From Effrenium voratum (taxonomy: Eukaryota > Sar > Dinophyceae > Suessiales > Symbiodiniaceae), in NCBI GenBank assembly GCA_963377175.1, contig CAUJNA010002890.1, positions 148,501 through 212,500 on the forward strand: a stretch of DNA of 64,000 bases, given 5' to 3'. Positions 46,181-56,682 of this stretch are shown piece by piece (position 1 is the first letter of the stretch; each line of letters begins with the position of its first letter). A program made the translations under genes and the position numbers. The notes under the pieces were generated by a model. It made no database searches, was not told where the DNA came from, and saw only the letters and a list, made by a program, of their open reading frames with translations.

Positions 46181-46693
46181 TTTGGGTCCCTGTTTAGTCA
46201 TGGCCCCAAAAGGTGAATTCTTTTGGTTCCAGGCTCTTTGGGCGCTCTACCCTTGTGGTTTTGAAAGAGCCAAGAGGAGAGCCAACTCCGCGCCATGTTC
46301 GGGGGTCCGGCCTCCGGAGGGCTCCCTTCTACCCCCCCCCCCCCTTTACCCCCCCCTTACCCCCCCCTACCCCCCCCCCCCCTTAAGAACCCCACAACCA
46401 AAGAAAATGACTGAAGGGAATTCGGAACGAGCCACTCCTCCAAGTTTTAGAGGCTCGGGTGTTTCGGTCACCGGAAATTTGGCTTTTCGGGTTTTTGGTT
46501 GAAGGGAGCCAACCGGGGAGTTTTTGCATTTGGTCCTTCTAGCTTTTGGTTGAAGACAACCAACAGGAAGTGATGTTTTTCTTTTTTTTTGCTTTTGGTC
46601 GAGGGGAAACCAAAACGAACTCCCCTTAACAGCGCAGGCGCGTGGGGTAAGACCTAGGGGCCGCAAGATTGGTGGAATTGTAGAGTCTAGCCA

Positions 46694-46834
46694 TACTGTG
46701 GATGGTTGTGAAATCCATTTCGCACCACTTGGAATCCTTGGTTGAAACCATAACGTTGGTTGCTATTTGCAGGGGAATCATCAGACATCCGGGTTTCTTG
46801 GGTGGTGCGAAATGGATTCCATCCATCCACAGTA
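46694..46834 (+). mobile_element. Family B element, copy B4
   Basis: TACTGTGGATGG to CCATCCACAGTA, arms extending through ATTTCGCACCACTT and GGTGGTGCGAAAT. Near-intact. Confidence 0.9.
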
Positions 46835-46989
46835 GGGGTCCTTTTTTGGCTGTGGTAGAAGACTGACGGCGGTTGACCTGGTTGACCTGATTGACCTGGC
46901 TGTTTCAAGATCTACGAGGGCCATCCATGTTCAACGAAAAGGTTATGGGTGCTCAAAATGAGGCTTCTTTTGGGACCAGGGGTGTCAAT

Positions 46990-47119
46990 TGAGTTGCAAT
47001 CAGAACCCGGGTAGATGAAGGATACGAAGAGATGATCCCAGCCAGAAAATGGTGCGGATATCCGCCTTCGAGTTTTTCTTACATGGATTTGGGTAGACCA
47101 TTTTGATTCTGTGAGTTTT
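46990..47119. mobile_element. Family D element, copy D6
   Basis: TGAGTTGCAATC, ACCCGGGTAGATGAAGGAT, TGCGGATATCCGCCTTC, GGGTAGACCATTTTGATT. Ends decayed. Confidence 0.75.
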
Positions 47120-47327
47120 GGGTGTTGCGACAACTATTAGCGGGTTGTACTTTCAGTATGCGCGGCGCATGTTTGACTTTGTTTGAATTCTTCTGATATC
47201 TTCCACGCTGTAAACCACCAAGCAGGGGTACCCTCAACAAAAAGAGAACGGCCTGTGTGTTTAAGAACCTCATCCACGCTAACATCAGCTCATCTCGTGT
47301 GCCGTGCTTTTCTTTCGTTTTCATTAC

Positions 47328-47447
47328 TTGGTGGCAAGCCCAGGCATCCGGTTCAACTTCGCCTTTTAGATCTTAGTCGGTTCAGTGGGTGAGTGTCCGA
47401 GTTTCACCCAAAGCTTCTCGTCGCTTTCAGCGGGGGATCGGATCTCA
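47328..47447 (+). mobile_element. Family E relic
   Basis: CTTGGTGGCAAGCCCAGGCATC, TCCGAGTTTCACCCA, CTTTCAGCGGGGGATCGG. Diverged subtype also seen at 24107-24182. Confidence 0.6.
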
Positions 47448-47454
47448 GGGCCGA

Positions 47455-47577
47455 GTTGAACCGAGGAAGTCACAGAGCCAATGCGTGTGGTCCACCTGGG
47501 AATGCGGCGCCTGGATGCACGAGAGCTTTCTGCCGGGAACCCCAGTGCCCGAAAGCTCACGGAGTCTTTCCGAGCCG
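47455..47577 (+). CDS. Unassigned coding-like island, MRVVHLGMRRLDARELS
   Basis: One + frame reads TEEVTEPMRVVHLGMRRLDA then RELSAGNPSARKLTESFRAE. A second frame is also open, so strand and frame are tentative. Sits between two family E copies. Confidence 0.3.
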
Positions 47578-47597
47578 AAAAGGTTGAGCCCATACTA

Positions 47598-47690
47598 CTT
47601 GGTGGCTCCCAGCCATCCCGTTAGCCTTCTAGCCTTTTGGTTTAACCCACTAAAAGTTGAACTTTTAGCGGGGGATCTGAGCGCAGCCCA
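47598..47690 (+). mobile_element. Family E element, copy E4
   Basis: CTTGGTGGCTCCCAGCCATC, CCACTAAAAGTTGAACTTTT, AGCGGGGGATCTGAGCGCAG. Middle shortened. Confidence 0.85.
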
Positions 47691-47856
47691 TATTAATCAA
47701 CCAACCAGTTTATTCATGGGGGGGGTTTTCCGACTTAAGCAGGTGCTTCCGTTCCTACCCAGCTTTGAATTTAATACGACCTGCCAACATACAATGCCCC
47801 TTTAAGTAGCCTTACACCACCTTTTTGCTTGGACCACTCCCCCAGGTAGGAATTCC

Positions 47857-48002
47857 CTAATGTTGACCCCATATTAATCAGCCAACCAGTCTATTCATGG
47901 GGGGGGGTTGTCCCTACAAAAGTGGTACTGAGGGCCCCCACATTTCGCCCAGAATGGGCACCCCCTATTAATATACAGCGGTTGATATGGGTTCAACATT
48001 AG
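47857..48002. mobile_element. Family G element, copy G2
   Basis: CTAATGTTGACCCCATATTA and mirrored TTGATATGGGTTCAACATTAG; central GGGGGGGGTTGTCCC and CCCCCTATTAATA. Confidence 0.85.
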
Positions 48003-48037
48003 ATGGTTCGGTTCCTACCAGCTTTGAATTGAAATAC

Positions 48038-48174
48038 TACTGTCGATGGTTGCGAAATCCGTTCGCACCACGAAATGAAACCATGGTTGAAGCCATTGTT
48101 GGTCGGTATTTACAGGGGAATTCATCATTTCAGGGCTGCTGAACGGTGCGAATTGGTTTTCGTCCATCCACAGG
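48038..48174 (+). mobile_element. Family B element, copy B5
   Basis: TACTGTCGATGGTTGCGAAAT and inverted ATTGGTTTTCGTCCATCCAC; GGTATTTACAGGGG in the centre. Confidence 0.85.
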
Positions 48175-48622
48175 AGATAAAAGCGGGTTCCAATTCTTTT
48201 TCTACCAGGGTCACTGCTGTTTTTGTTGGTAGAATCAGCAGCAAATCACAAAAAAAGAACGCCTTTTTTTCAATAGGCCTTTTACCCGAAGTTTGGCACT
48301 GAGCTGGGATGGAGGAACTCTATGAACACTGGGACAAACCACCTACCAGCCGGTGCAGGATTTTGTCCATCAGCAATTGGGGGGACTCCTTAAATTTCCC
48401 ACAAAAGCGGCGCACTCTCTAGTTTACCCATCTCCAACAGAGGGTATGCCTAGCAAGCATTGATTTTGTCACAAAAAAAGGGTCTTCCACGGGTTGGCTT
48501 TTGTTGGAGTCATGATCCCGCGGTGAGCAAAGGGCAATATGACTGGATCTTTTAGGGAAGACGTGGGGCGACCGATGTTCTCCAAGGTCTGAAGAGCGGA
48601 AACGGCCGGAATGCAGCAATAG

Positions 48623-48767
48623 TACTTGGGTGTTCGTTGCCAAGTTAGTAAGTTGTTAATTTAAGTTATAGCCTGTTTATACGTCCACTAAGTAGAGGCA
48701 ACCTTGTTATTAGTGAGTTATACCCCAGGTGGCCAACCACTTACAAACTTGGCCGAACATCCAAGTA
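48623..48767. mobile_element. Family J element, copy J4
   Basis: TACTTGGGTGTTCGTTGCCA to ACTTGGCCGAACATCCAAGTA, near-perfect inverted ends. Best copy. Confidence 0.9.
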
Positions 48768-49414
48768 AGCTTGGTTGTTTGCTTTTGGCGCCCACCGAAA
48801 TCCAGAATACTTGGAAGCAGGTTTGCCATGTATTCCGTTCAGCGGTGTGGTCGTCGGTTTCAAAGAAAGTTCAAGGTTGGTTTGGGGTAGGTTTAGCGTA
48901 GGCTTTTGCCGATTCACTGCGCTGGAGTTGTTGGGTTCCTTGCCAAGTCTTCCCCCCCTTTCCTTTTCTACATCCCATCACTTTCAAGCAAATCCATAAA
49001 TTAAAGAAGCAAGTTTTCGTGGGTTCACTTCATCCTGGGATTCAAAGGTTGCTAAATTGGGTCCCTGCCATTCTGGGGCGTGAGAAGGAGGACATGTGCA
49101 ACCTCTGTAAGAGGCCGAGGGAAACTTCTTTTTTCCAGAGTGGGATGCTGGGAAAACCAGTCAACCCTAGGGTTGAACCCCAAGGTTCCACCCTAGGCTC
49201 CACTGAGGAGCAGGGTTGGGCTGGCTCCTTGTGTCATCATGTTTAACCCACGCCTAAAAAAAACAACAACTGAACCACCTCCTTTTTGACTTCCCGTCCA
49301 AGCGGGGCGGGGGGGGGGGTCAACCCTAAGGTCAACCCTAAGGTCAACCCTAAGCGTGCAACAAACACGGGCAGCCGAGCGACCAGCGGAGCGAGCGACG
49401 GAGTGATCCGTCAG

Positions 49415-49497
49415 GTCGCGCCTGGAGGACGGCACGGCGTGCGCCTACGACTTCGGGTGGCACGACTTCCACGCCTCGGGGCACGGGACCTTCGACG
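49415..49497 (+). CDS. Unassigned exon, LEDGTACAYDFGWHDFHASG
   Basis: Acceptor GTCAG/G, then SRLEDGTACAYDFGWHDFHA and SGHGTFDG up to a GC donor (GCAGGG) or nearby. The composition is strongly protein-like (three His, Trp, acidic residues, no low complexity). It is followed at once by a long GGGAGGGA tract. I cannot name the family. Confidence 0.5.
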
Positions 49498-49539
49498 GCA
49501 GGGGGGCCTGGGTCGGAACTTGGGTTGGGGGCCTGGGAC

Positions 49540-49697
49540 TTGGGGGGGGGGGAGGGGAGGGAGGGGAGGGAGGGGAGGGAGGGGGAGGGAGGGGAGGGAG
49601 GGAGGGAGGGAGGGGAGGGGAGGAGGGGAGGGAGGGAGGGAGGGAGGGAGGGGAGGGAGGGAGGGGTGGGAGGGGAGGGAGGGGAGGGAGGGGGGGG
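49540..49697. repeat. GGGAGGGA purine tract
   Basis: About 160 bp of pure G/A-rich strand; triplex- and quadruplex-prone. Confidence 0.95.
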
Positions 49698-49726
49698 GGA
49701 ACGGTTTGCGTCTCAAAAGAAAGGAG

Positions 49727-49884
49727 TGTTAAAGGGGCAGGGGGGTTAAGCCGGGTGAATTAGACCCACAAAAGCCAGGGTTATGAGTGCAGGGCACTTA
49801 GGAAGTGGTTGGTAAGCCTGGTTTACAAGCCACAAAAGCATGATGTTATGGGTTTCCTACGGGCTGGCACCCTGCCCCTTTAAA
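49727..49884. mobile_element. Family C element, copy C5
   Basis: TTAAAGGGGCAGGG to ACCCTGCCCCTTTAA; contains CCACAAAAGCC twice and AAGTGGTTGGTAAGCC. Confidence 0.85.
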
Positions 49885-50017
49885 TTGGGTTTGTCGAACA
49901 AAGCAGAGTACGGCCCGTGCGCAGGCCGGCTTTCTTGGCAAACACCGGCCCCAAATGGTTTTCCTTTTAACCTGAAAGGTCTGGCGACTGGTTATGCTCC
50001 AGAATGCGAAGGCAGGG

Positions 50018-50445
50018 GTGCTGGGGGTGCTGTGGATGGGGATAGTGGCAATGCTTGGAATGCTGCAGATGCTGGGGTAGCTGGATGTACTTGGGATGCA
50101 AGTGATGCTGGAGATACTTGAGATGCAGGCGATGCTGGAGACACTTGGGATGCAGGGGATGCAGACAATGCTTGGGATGCAGAGGATGCAGAAAATGCTT
50201 GGGATGCAGGGGATGATGCAGGGGATGCAGAAAGTGCTTGGGATGCAGGGGATGCAGAAAATGCTGGGGATGCAGGGGATGCAGGGGATGCTAGAAATGC
50301 TGGTGATGCTGGAATGACTTGAAATGCTGGATTCTGAAAATGCTTGAGATGCCGGGAATGCTGGAAGATGCTGGATTCTGGAAGAATGGTTGGGATGCCG
50401 GCATGCTCCGGGAGGCTGCTCTCGTTTTCGGTGCAAGAGCCTGGG
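50018..50445. repeat. GGATGCAGGGGATGC minisatellite
   Basis: Units GGGATGCAGRRRATGCTK of about 12-18 bp over some 400 bp; open in several frames (MQ-rich). Confidence 0.93.
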
Positions 50446-50565
50446 GAAAAGACAGGGGCGATTCGACACGTTCGTTTCTTTTGCCCATGCAAAAAATGGT
50501 GTATGATGTTCAAAGATCTCGTCACTTGGACTATGGTTTCAAGTTGAGCCAGTGGGTCTTGAAGA

Positions 50566-50629
50566 AAAAGGGGGCCCACATCATAGCGACCGCAAGTTGC
50601 TTCGACCCGGTCAACTTCCGTCGCGTGCA
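50566..50629 (+). CDS. Unassigned coding-like segment, AHIIATASCFDPVNF
   Basis: Open + frame KKKGAHIIATASCFDPVNFR followed by RVH and AG/G-like contexts. Weak evidence; exon limits unknown. Confidence 0.25.
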
Positions 50630-50738
50630 CAGGCGATCGCTTCCTTCCGCTGCCACACACCAGATGGACCGAGTGTCCATGCTTCGAATGGTCTGGGCAA
50701 AAAACATCAGGAGGGTACAATGAGCTCGCCCTTGAAGT

Positions 50739-50921
50739 CTAGGTCCCCCAGTAGTGCCCTTTTACCGTTTTTTTTTGGAGGAGGGCTCCCGTACTAACAT
50801 AGACTACAGAAAAAAGATGGTTTATGTTCCCTTGAGTTGAAAGGGATTCTATCGGGAGGGTTCCCCTTATACAGAAGAAAGTGGGTACCCTTATTCTATC
50901 CTCTCAAATCTGGAGGACCAG
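50739..50921 (+). mobile_element. Family A element, copy A9, enlarged
   Basis: Flanked by perfect 4-bp repeat AAGT. About 65 bp longer than other copies because the GGAGGGTTCCC...TACAGAA core is partly duplicated around a foreign stretch. Right terminus lost two bases (ACCAG). Confidence 0.88.
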
Positions 50922-51286
50922 AAGTGTTGTGTCCCCTGCGGGGTTCAGCTTCTCCTGGCGACCATTTCAGGCTGGGACCCGTAAGACGAGGCAAAAGGGC
51001 CGGAAGAGGCAGGCCGCGAGGCCTGAGTGCGGAGGCCTGACTTGGGTTTCAGGGTTTTATGTTTGGATGGACACCAAAAGGGGAACCTGTTAGGAAACCA
51101 CACAAGTTGTGAGGGTTCCGATTCTTTCCTGTTTCTAGACCAACCCACTTGTTGCGTTTCAGACAATTTGTTATTTTCCCTTGTTGGTTTTGAAGGGAAT
51201 CGATCTCACTACTGAGAATGTATTCTCATTTTTGCCAGGTGGCGCAAAAGCAACTGGAGGGTATCCAGCTTTCTGGCTGGTCAGAA

Positions 51287-51372
51287 ATGGGTACCCAAAC
51301 TTTCAAGCCAGGTAAATGGAGATCTGAACTCGAATCTGCGGTCCATATCCTGGTGGTTTCATCTTGACCCAC
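51287..51372 (+). mobile_element. Family I element, copy I2
   Basis: ATGGGTACCCAAACTTTCAA, CCAGGTAAATGGAGATCTGA, ATCTGCGGTC, TTGACCCACAGCC. Confidence 0.75.
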
Positions 51373-51448
51373 AGCCTTCTGAGTTGGGAGGCCCCGAGCC
51401 AGGGGCCTTCTGGCGAGAGACCAGCTCGTCGCCAGCGGTCCGCTCCAG

Positions 51449-51479
51449 GAGCATCAACCTGATCGCCTTCAAGGCGGAG
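51449..51479 (+). CDS. Unassigned small exon, SINLIAFKAE
   Basis: Acceptor CTCCAG/G and GA donor (GAGCGG) enclose SINLIAFKAE. The pattern is the same as in the M18 exons, but 31 bp is too short to be sure. Confidence 0.35.
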
Positions 51480-51873
51480 GAGCGGGAGGGATTTGTTTTT
51501 TTTTAGGGCGGGGGGGAAGGGGGGGGGAGGGGGAGGGGGAAAGGGAGGGAGTTTTTTTTTTGGGGGGGGGGGAGAAAGGGGGGGGATGTTGACCGGAGGC
51601 GATGGCCATTTTTTGTTGGGTGTTGTTTGTACTGGGGTACAGGTCTTTTTGTGGTGGGGGGCGGCGCCTGCAGCCAGTTGTTTTGGTGAGTTTGAGAGGG
51701 GAGTCTGGACATGATTCGTTGCAGCTCTTCGCTCGAGCGCATGTCGAGCGTCACTTGTTTGGACGGCGGACCTGTTTGACGAGGTTATGGATGGACAAGA
51801 AATGGGTTTGGTCAAAACCAGAAGCTGTTTTCGTGGCTAAAGAGGTTTTGCCGATTTCCTGGTCCAATTGATT

Positions 51874-51992
51874 CTTGGTGGCTCCCAGCCATCCGGTTCC
51901 TTAGCCTTTTAGCTTTTTGTTTAGTGGTAGTTTCCATTTAGCCCACTAAAAGTTAGTCACTGTTAGCGGGGGATCTTTTGCGGGCAGCGCAG
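51874..51992 (+). mobile_element. Family E element, copy E5
   Basis: CTTGGTGGCTCCCAGCCATC, TTTAGTGGTAGTTTCCATTT, GCGGGGGATCTTTTGCGGGC. Same subtype as E1 (both followed by ATGTCCTATGGGTCCTTCCA). Confidence 0.87.
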
Positions 51993-52125
51993 ATGTCCTA
52001 TGGGTCCTTCCATGCTTGGGGCTCGCTTTTCCTATTGCCAGGCTTGGGGTTCCTTGCAAAGAAAAAACACCACGGCAAAGAGGGTAAATGTGCATCCCTG
52101 TAAACAGGCCGGGCCCTTTCTCATG

Positions 52126-52221
52126 TGGCTGCGGGGGAAAAATGGGTACCCAAAATTGAACCCTGGTAAATGGAAATATGAACTAAAATCTGCGGTCGCC
52201 TGGTTTTGACCCACAGCCATG
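52126..52221 (+). mobile_element. Family I element, copy I3
   Basis: TGTGGCTGCGGG, AATGGGTACCCAAAATTGAA, CCTGGTAAATGGAAATATGA, GGTTTTGACCCACAGCCA. Ends inverted. Confidence 0.8.
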
Positions 52222-52482
52222 TTTGGTTGACTGCTTACTGTGCCTTTTTCACGTATACCGCTCCTGTTATTTTGATCCGGGGTTGTCATATTTTCAAAAT
52301 TTGAAAGGCAAGCCTTCTCTTGTTGTTTGGGTCTTCCCCGTCTAATTTTTTCTAGGTTGATTCATCCCTTCATGGATCCTCAGCGAACATTTTGCGGTTT
52401 TCCTTGGTTTCCCCCTGCAGAAACATGTGGGACCCAACAAGGGTGTCTCCCCGGCAGATTCAGATTCGACTGTGTGTCAAGA

Positions 52483-52566
52483 ATAGGTACCCAAAATGGA
52501 ACCTTGATAACTGGAAACAAAGGCTAAAGCTTGCGGTCTCCCGGTGGTTTAATTTTGACCCGTACA
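52483..52566 (+). mobile_element. Family I element, copy I4
   Basis: AATAGGTACCCAAAATGGAA, ACTGGAAACAAAGGCTAAAG, GCGGTCTCCCGG, TTTTGACCCGTACA. Confidence 0.7.
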
Positions 52567-52733
52567 CAGTCGAATCTCCAAAGGGGTTTCACGTCAACTA
52601 GCTTTGTATCTTAAGCCCTTTTTGTATCACAGATTCGAAGGCTCCATTTCAACCACACACTGACCCAGGAGACTTTCTGGTTTTTGAACTGGGGCGCCAA
52701 TTCGGCCCGCCGCGCCTCGCGCGTTCTTCGCAG

Positions 52734-52807
52734 GACGTGGCGGACGCGGTGCCGGAGGATCTGGCTGAGGACGACGAGAAGGAGCTCTCGGTGGTGCATC
52801 CTGCCAG
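52734..52807 (+). CDS. Unassigned exon, DVADAVPEDLAEDDEKELS
   Basis: Acceptor CGCAG/G, then DVADAVPEDLAEDDEKELSV and VHPA to a GC donor (GCGCGG) after AG. Very acidic, clearly protein-like. Its gene is unknown; a neighbour of the exons at 51449 and 49415 on the same strand. Confidence 0.5.
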
Positions 52808-53174
52808 GCGCGGGGCGAAGAGTCGGAGAGCTCGTCGAGTCTCTTGGGGGGCGTGGTCTGCGAGCCATGGGCGCTGGTGGTTCAAACCGTCGCATTTGCT
52901 GACCTGAGTACCCTCAAACATATTTCTCCCATATTTGCTTTGGAAACAATCGATGCCAAATCCTGCACGAGTACCAGTCGGCATGAATGAAGACCTCTAG
53001 CCTAAGCCACCTCCAAACTGGTGCCTAGTTTTTGTCACCCTGGCTTCATGATTTTAGCATCATCAAAGTCACTCCGGTTCGGTTTTGAAGGCTAGATCGC
53101 TCTCCTCATGCGGGGCTGGGGAGGCAGGGAGGAGGGAGGGAGCCCAAATAACCCCTTGTTAAGCCCTTAATGCC

Positions 53175-53214
53175 AAACCCTAAACCCTAAACCCTAAACC
53201 CTAAACCCTAAACC
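53175..53214. repeat. Interstitial telomere-like CCCTAAA tract
   Basis: Nearly six CCCTAAA units (TTTAGGG type on the other strand) flanked on both sides by the direct repeat CCCTTAATGCC. Confidence 0.97.
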
Positions 53215-54305
53215 CTTAATGCCTTACTTAGTGCTTCTTGGACCTCCCTCCCCCTCCCCTCCCTCCTTCCCTCACCTCCCCCTCCCCCAGCCCTGTTCTC
53301 CTGATCAGGCTAGAGAAGCGGTCCTGCGCCGTGGGCTCCGCGCGCGGAACCTCGGAACCTCGGAATGCGGACTGATGGTTCACAAGCCACTGCTTTTGGG
53401 GCTTAAGCGGGAGCCACCAAGCTGCGGACACCCGAAACTCAAAACAAGCAACCTGTTCAAATGAACTTCAACAGTCTGAAACTGGCACTGGGGAGCTCCC
53501 TCCAACAATCGTGGAAGCTGACAGAAAAGGGTTTTGGAAAACCGAGTTCCTTTTGGGGGGGAGGGCACTTTGAATTTGGGACAAAGGCAGGCGAGTTGGG
53601 GTGCTGGACAGGTGTTCCGTCTTGACGGATTTGTCCTGGGATTTTCAAAGGCCAGGCAAATCTTCAGGGGCTCAAACCCGCTGTACAACTCCAACATGGT
53701 GCCGAGGAGTTTCGGCGCCCGTGTCGTTCCGGGGTGCGCAGTGAACCGGGAAGCCATCAAGGGCCCGTGACAACCCCCCCCCTTTTTCTCGAGGGTTCCG
53801 GTGTGTTGTCCAGAAAAAAGGGGGGTTTCCGCGGGGGTCAAGCAACTTGTGGGCTTCCGGGCGAGATCTGGGGGCCGGATCGCAAGCCCTTGGAGTCCTT
53901 GGGCGGTTTGGTTTTTCGGTTGGTCTCGCGTTTGGGTAAGCATTTAACTAAAAGCGGAACAACGACTTCACAAGAAAACACATTTTTGCACAGTTTTTAC
54001 ATCTTATCTGAGACCCATTGAACGAAGCGTGTTAAGGGAAAAAAGGGCAAAAAGGGACATCTTGGTATGTTGGGTGTCCCTTAGAAGAAACAATGACCGA
54101 AGAAGGAGCGGAACGAGGAGTGAACGAAGGCACTTTGGGGAAAGGGCCGGCGCTGAGGCTGGCGGCGCATTTCTCGTACTCGCGGCAAGAAGATGGGCTT
54201 GTTGAGTACACAAATCTGCTGGAGAGGCGGGGGGAGGGGGGGTTCAAGCAGGAAACTGCCCGGGGCCAAGCACAGGATACAGTGTAGGGGGGGTGAACAA
54301 GGACA

Positions 54306-54412
54306 TGATGACCCATATTAATCAACCCCAGTTTATTGATACAGGGGGTGTCCCTGGGTTTAGTGGGGAATCAGCCCACCCCCCCTAAATAAACTAGGGT
54401 TGGGAGAATTCC
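54306..54412. mobile_element. Family G element, copy G3
   Basis: TGACCCATATTAATCAACCC, GGGGGTGTCCCTGGGTTTAG, CCCCCCCTAAATAAACTAGG. Right end lost. Confidence 0.7.
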
Positions 54413-54660
54413 CCATGTTCTCGGAGCAAGTGGTCTGTTTTGAGAGCGGCGAAGGGCTTCCTTGCCCCCCAAAAGGTGAGGAGCCCATGCTCTGTTAGTT
54501 GTTCCTTTCATTTGTTAGATATCCATAAGGGAACAAGATTGGTTGTATCGGCTGGGACTGTTTCATTTGTGTATCTACCAGTTGCTGGGTTCACAACTTC
54601 GGGGGCGCGGCCTGGAGACATGTGGGAACATGAGGTTGAAGGCCGGGAATGTTTCAACAC

Positions 54661-54786
54661 TACTGTGGATGGACGAAATCCTGCACCACTTGGAAATCAT
54701 TCGAAACCGTTGTTTTGGTTGGTATTTACAGGGAATCATCATTCCATGGTTTCTTAGGTGGTGCAGGATTTCGTCCATCCACAGTA
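54661..54786 (+). mobile_element. Family B element, copy B6
   Basis: Perfect arms: TACTGTGGATGGACGAAATC with CTGCACCACTT, mirrored by GTGGTGCAG and GATTTCGTCCATCCACAGTA. Best reference copy. Confidence 0.93.
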
Positions 54787-54895
54787 TGAACGAATCTGTG
54801 TTCTTTGGGGTTTTTAACTTACACCGCTGATTATGTTTGGCTTGTGGAGCTATCCCTGTTGCGCTTCCATCGCAGTGCCTGGTGAAAAAGCCCGC

Positions 54896-54972
54896 TTGCC
54901 ATGGTTGCAAGTCTCCGTTCAGTGGGTTATGACCAGGTTTACTCACCAACTAAGTTTGCCCCTTTCAGTATC
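54896..54972. mobile_element. Family C right half
   Basis: GCCATGGTTGCAAGTCTCC to TTGCCCCTTTCAGTA. Its end CCCTTTCAG is a good splice-acceptor look-alike. Confidence 0.7.
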
Positions 54973-55325
54973 ACACGGCTGCAACGGTGGTGTTGTGTTT
55001 CAATGCTGTTGACCAACCAATTGGGCGTCTCTCAAAGGTCAAAGTTGCAGGAAGTTGGTCAAACCCGTTGCTGGGAGGTCAGTTGGTGGTCAAAGAGTTT
55101 GAGAGTTGGACGAGCTGGGAGGTCCCACCGAATTAGCTTAGTTCACCATCCTGTAAAACCTACAGGCAAAAAGACCTGGTTCCCTACAGGAATTCGTAAC
55201 CACAGTGTTACACGCCTGCAACGGTGCTATGTGGTTGCTTTTCTCTTTGCCGCAGGTACCGCCAGCTCAGCTCTGCGCTGGCGCCGTGAGGGCAGAAAAG
55301 ATATCCGATTCGCGGGCTTGATGGT

Positions 55326-55438
55326 TGGTTTGGGTTCAAACAAATGGAGACCAAAATGGCACCTTGGCAAATGGAACCAAAGACTAAAACCTGCGTCACC
55401 CCAGTTGTGCAGTTTTGAGCCACACCCAGTTCTGGTTG
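55326..55438 (+). mobile_element. Family I element, copy I5
   Basis: TTGGTTTGGGTTCAAACAAA, GGCACCTTGGCAAATGGAAC, CTGCGTCACCCCAG, TTTTGAGCCACACCCAG. Confidence 0.75.
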
Positions 55439-55894
55439 CCCTATATCAAATTTGGGCATCGTTTTGCTTGGGGTACCTGTTTTGCCCTTGTTTTTTTCTT
55501 CTTCTGGGTGCATGGCTACTTAGACCCACGGGAAAACTATCAAAAGAGCGGATGTCCGAAGCCATTTTGCAATTGGGACTATCGCGTACCTTTACCTACC
55601 CGAAGTTTTGATTCAGGTCGGGGTTGTCCTTTTGCACCTGTTTTGAGACAAGTTCTCATGCTCAAAATGAAGCATGACCATTTCAGCACCCCTCCAACTG
55701 CTTTTTCCCAGGTCCAAACTCCCAGGTACTTTCCAAAAAGCAGTGGTTGGGGGATGCGGGTTTGGGCAGAAGTTTTAAAAGTAGGGACCCTTTGGTGGAC
55801 CTCCGGGGATCGTCCACGGTATGCAGGTCAGAGCATGTGCTCCGTTAACTAACGGACGGAACTCAAGAAGTGGGCTTTTTGAAAAGCAGATTCC

Positions 55895-56015
55895 TCTTCT
55901 TGGATGTTCAAGCAAGGTCAGGTCAGTAGGTTACAACCACGGTAACGCGAGTATCTGGTTGGTGCGATCTACTGGCTATACCCCACTGAGGTTGGGTGAA
56001 CCTTCAAGCACCAGG
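55895..56015. mobile_element. Family J relic
   Basis: TTCTTGGATGTTCAAGCAAG, GGTCAGTAGGTTACAACCAC, ending GGGTGAACCTTCAAGCA. Confidence 0.6.
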
Positions 56016-56262
56016 GCCGGGTTTTGGGGTTCCGCCTTCTGCAAAAAGATCCCAAGCCACAGGACCCGCATCGCTCCCGCATGTCCGCTTTGCTCGAGCC
56101 AGCTCGAGTGTCTCTCCCCTCGGCTGGCGGCCGCCTAGCCCAGGCTTGGGGTGGTTTTTTTGGGTGAGTTATTCTTGGGAGACAAATTCGGGATACGGAG
56201 GAAGTCATGTGTAAATCTTACGAGCAAACATATTCCCGCAAACGTCTGCTTCCCCATCCCTG

Positions 56263-56352
56263 CTTGTTTGCTTGTTTGTTTGTCTGTTGCTTGCTTGCTT
56301 GCTTGTTTGTTTGTTTGTTTGTTTGTTTGTTTGTTTGTTTGTTTGTCTGTTG
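56263..56352. repeat. TTTG/CTTG tetranucleotide array
   Basis: CTTG and TTTG units with TTTGTCTG at both ends. Confidence 0.95.
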
Positions 56353-56682
56353 TTTTGGGACTCAGTGCGAAAGTCATTTCTGAACTCCGCCATGGGCCTT
56401 TCTTCTAGCTCGCAAGCTGGACATCAGGGCTCCAAGCAAGGGACCTGGACACACATCTCGCCAAATGTTAAGAAAGCATAAACCCCCCCCTCCCTTACCC
56501 CCCCCCTTGAAACATGCTATAGCACTGCTATTGGAGTGTTATAACACTGTTAAAGTATTTGGCTCCCAAAGGGTTCCCCACTGACTGGCGGCGCGACAAG
56601 CCTGGAAAATGACACCCACCACTACGCTCATGCTCGTCCCCCTCGCTTCCCCGTCCCCTGCCCTTCCTGTCCGCTCCCCCGA

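Noticed and set aside
49846..50720. 207- and 242-codon minus-strand frames (SPASPAS, CIPCIPSI)
   Set aside because: Minisatellite translations with no domain outside the repeat; the strand disagrees with neighbouring exons.
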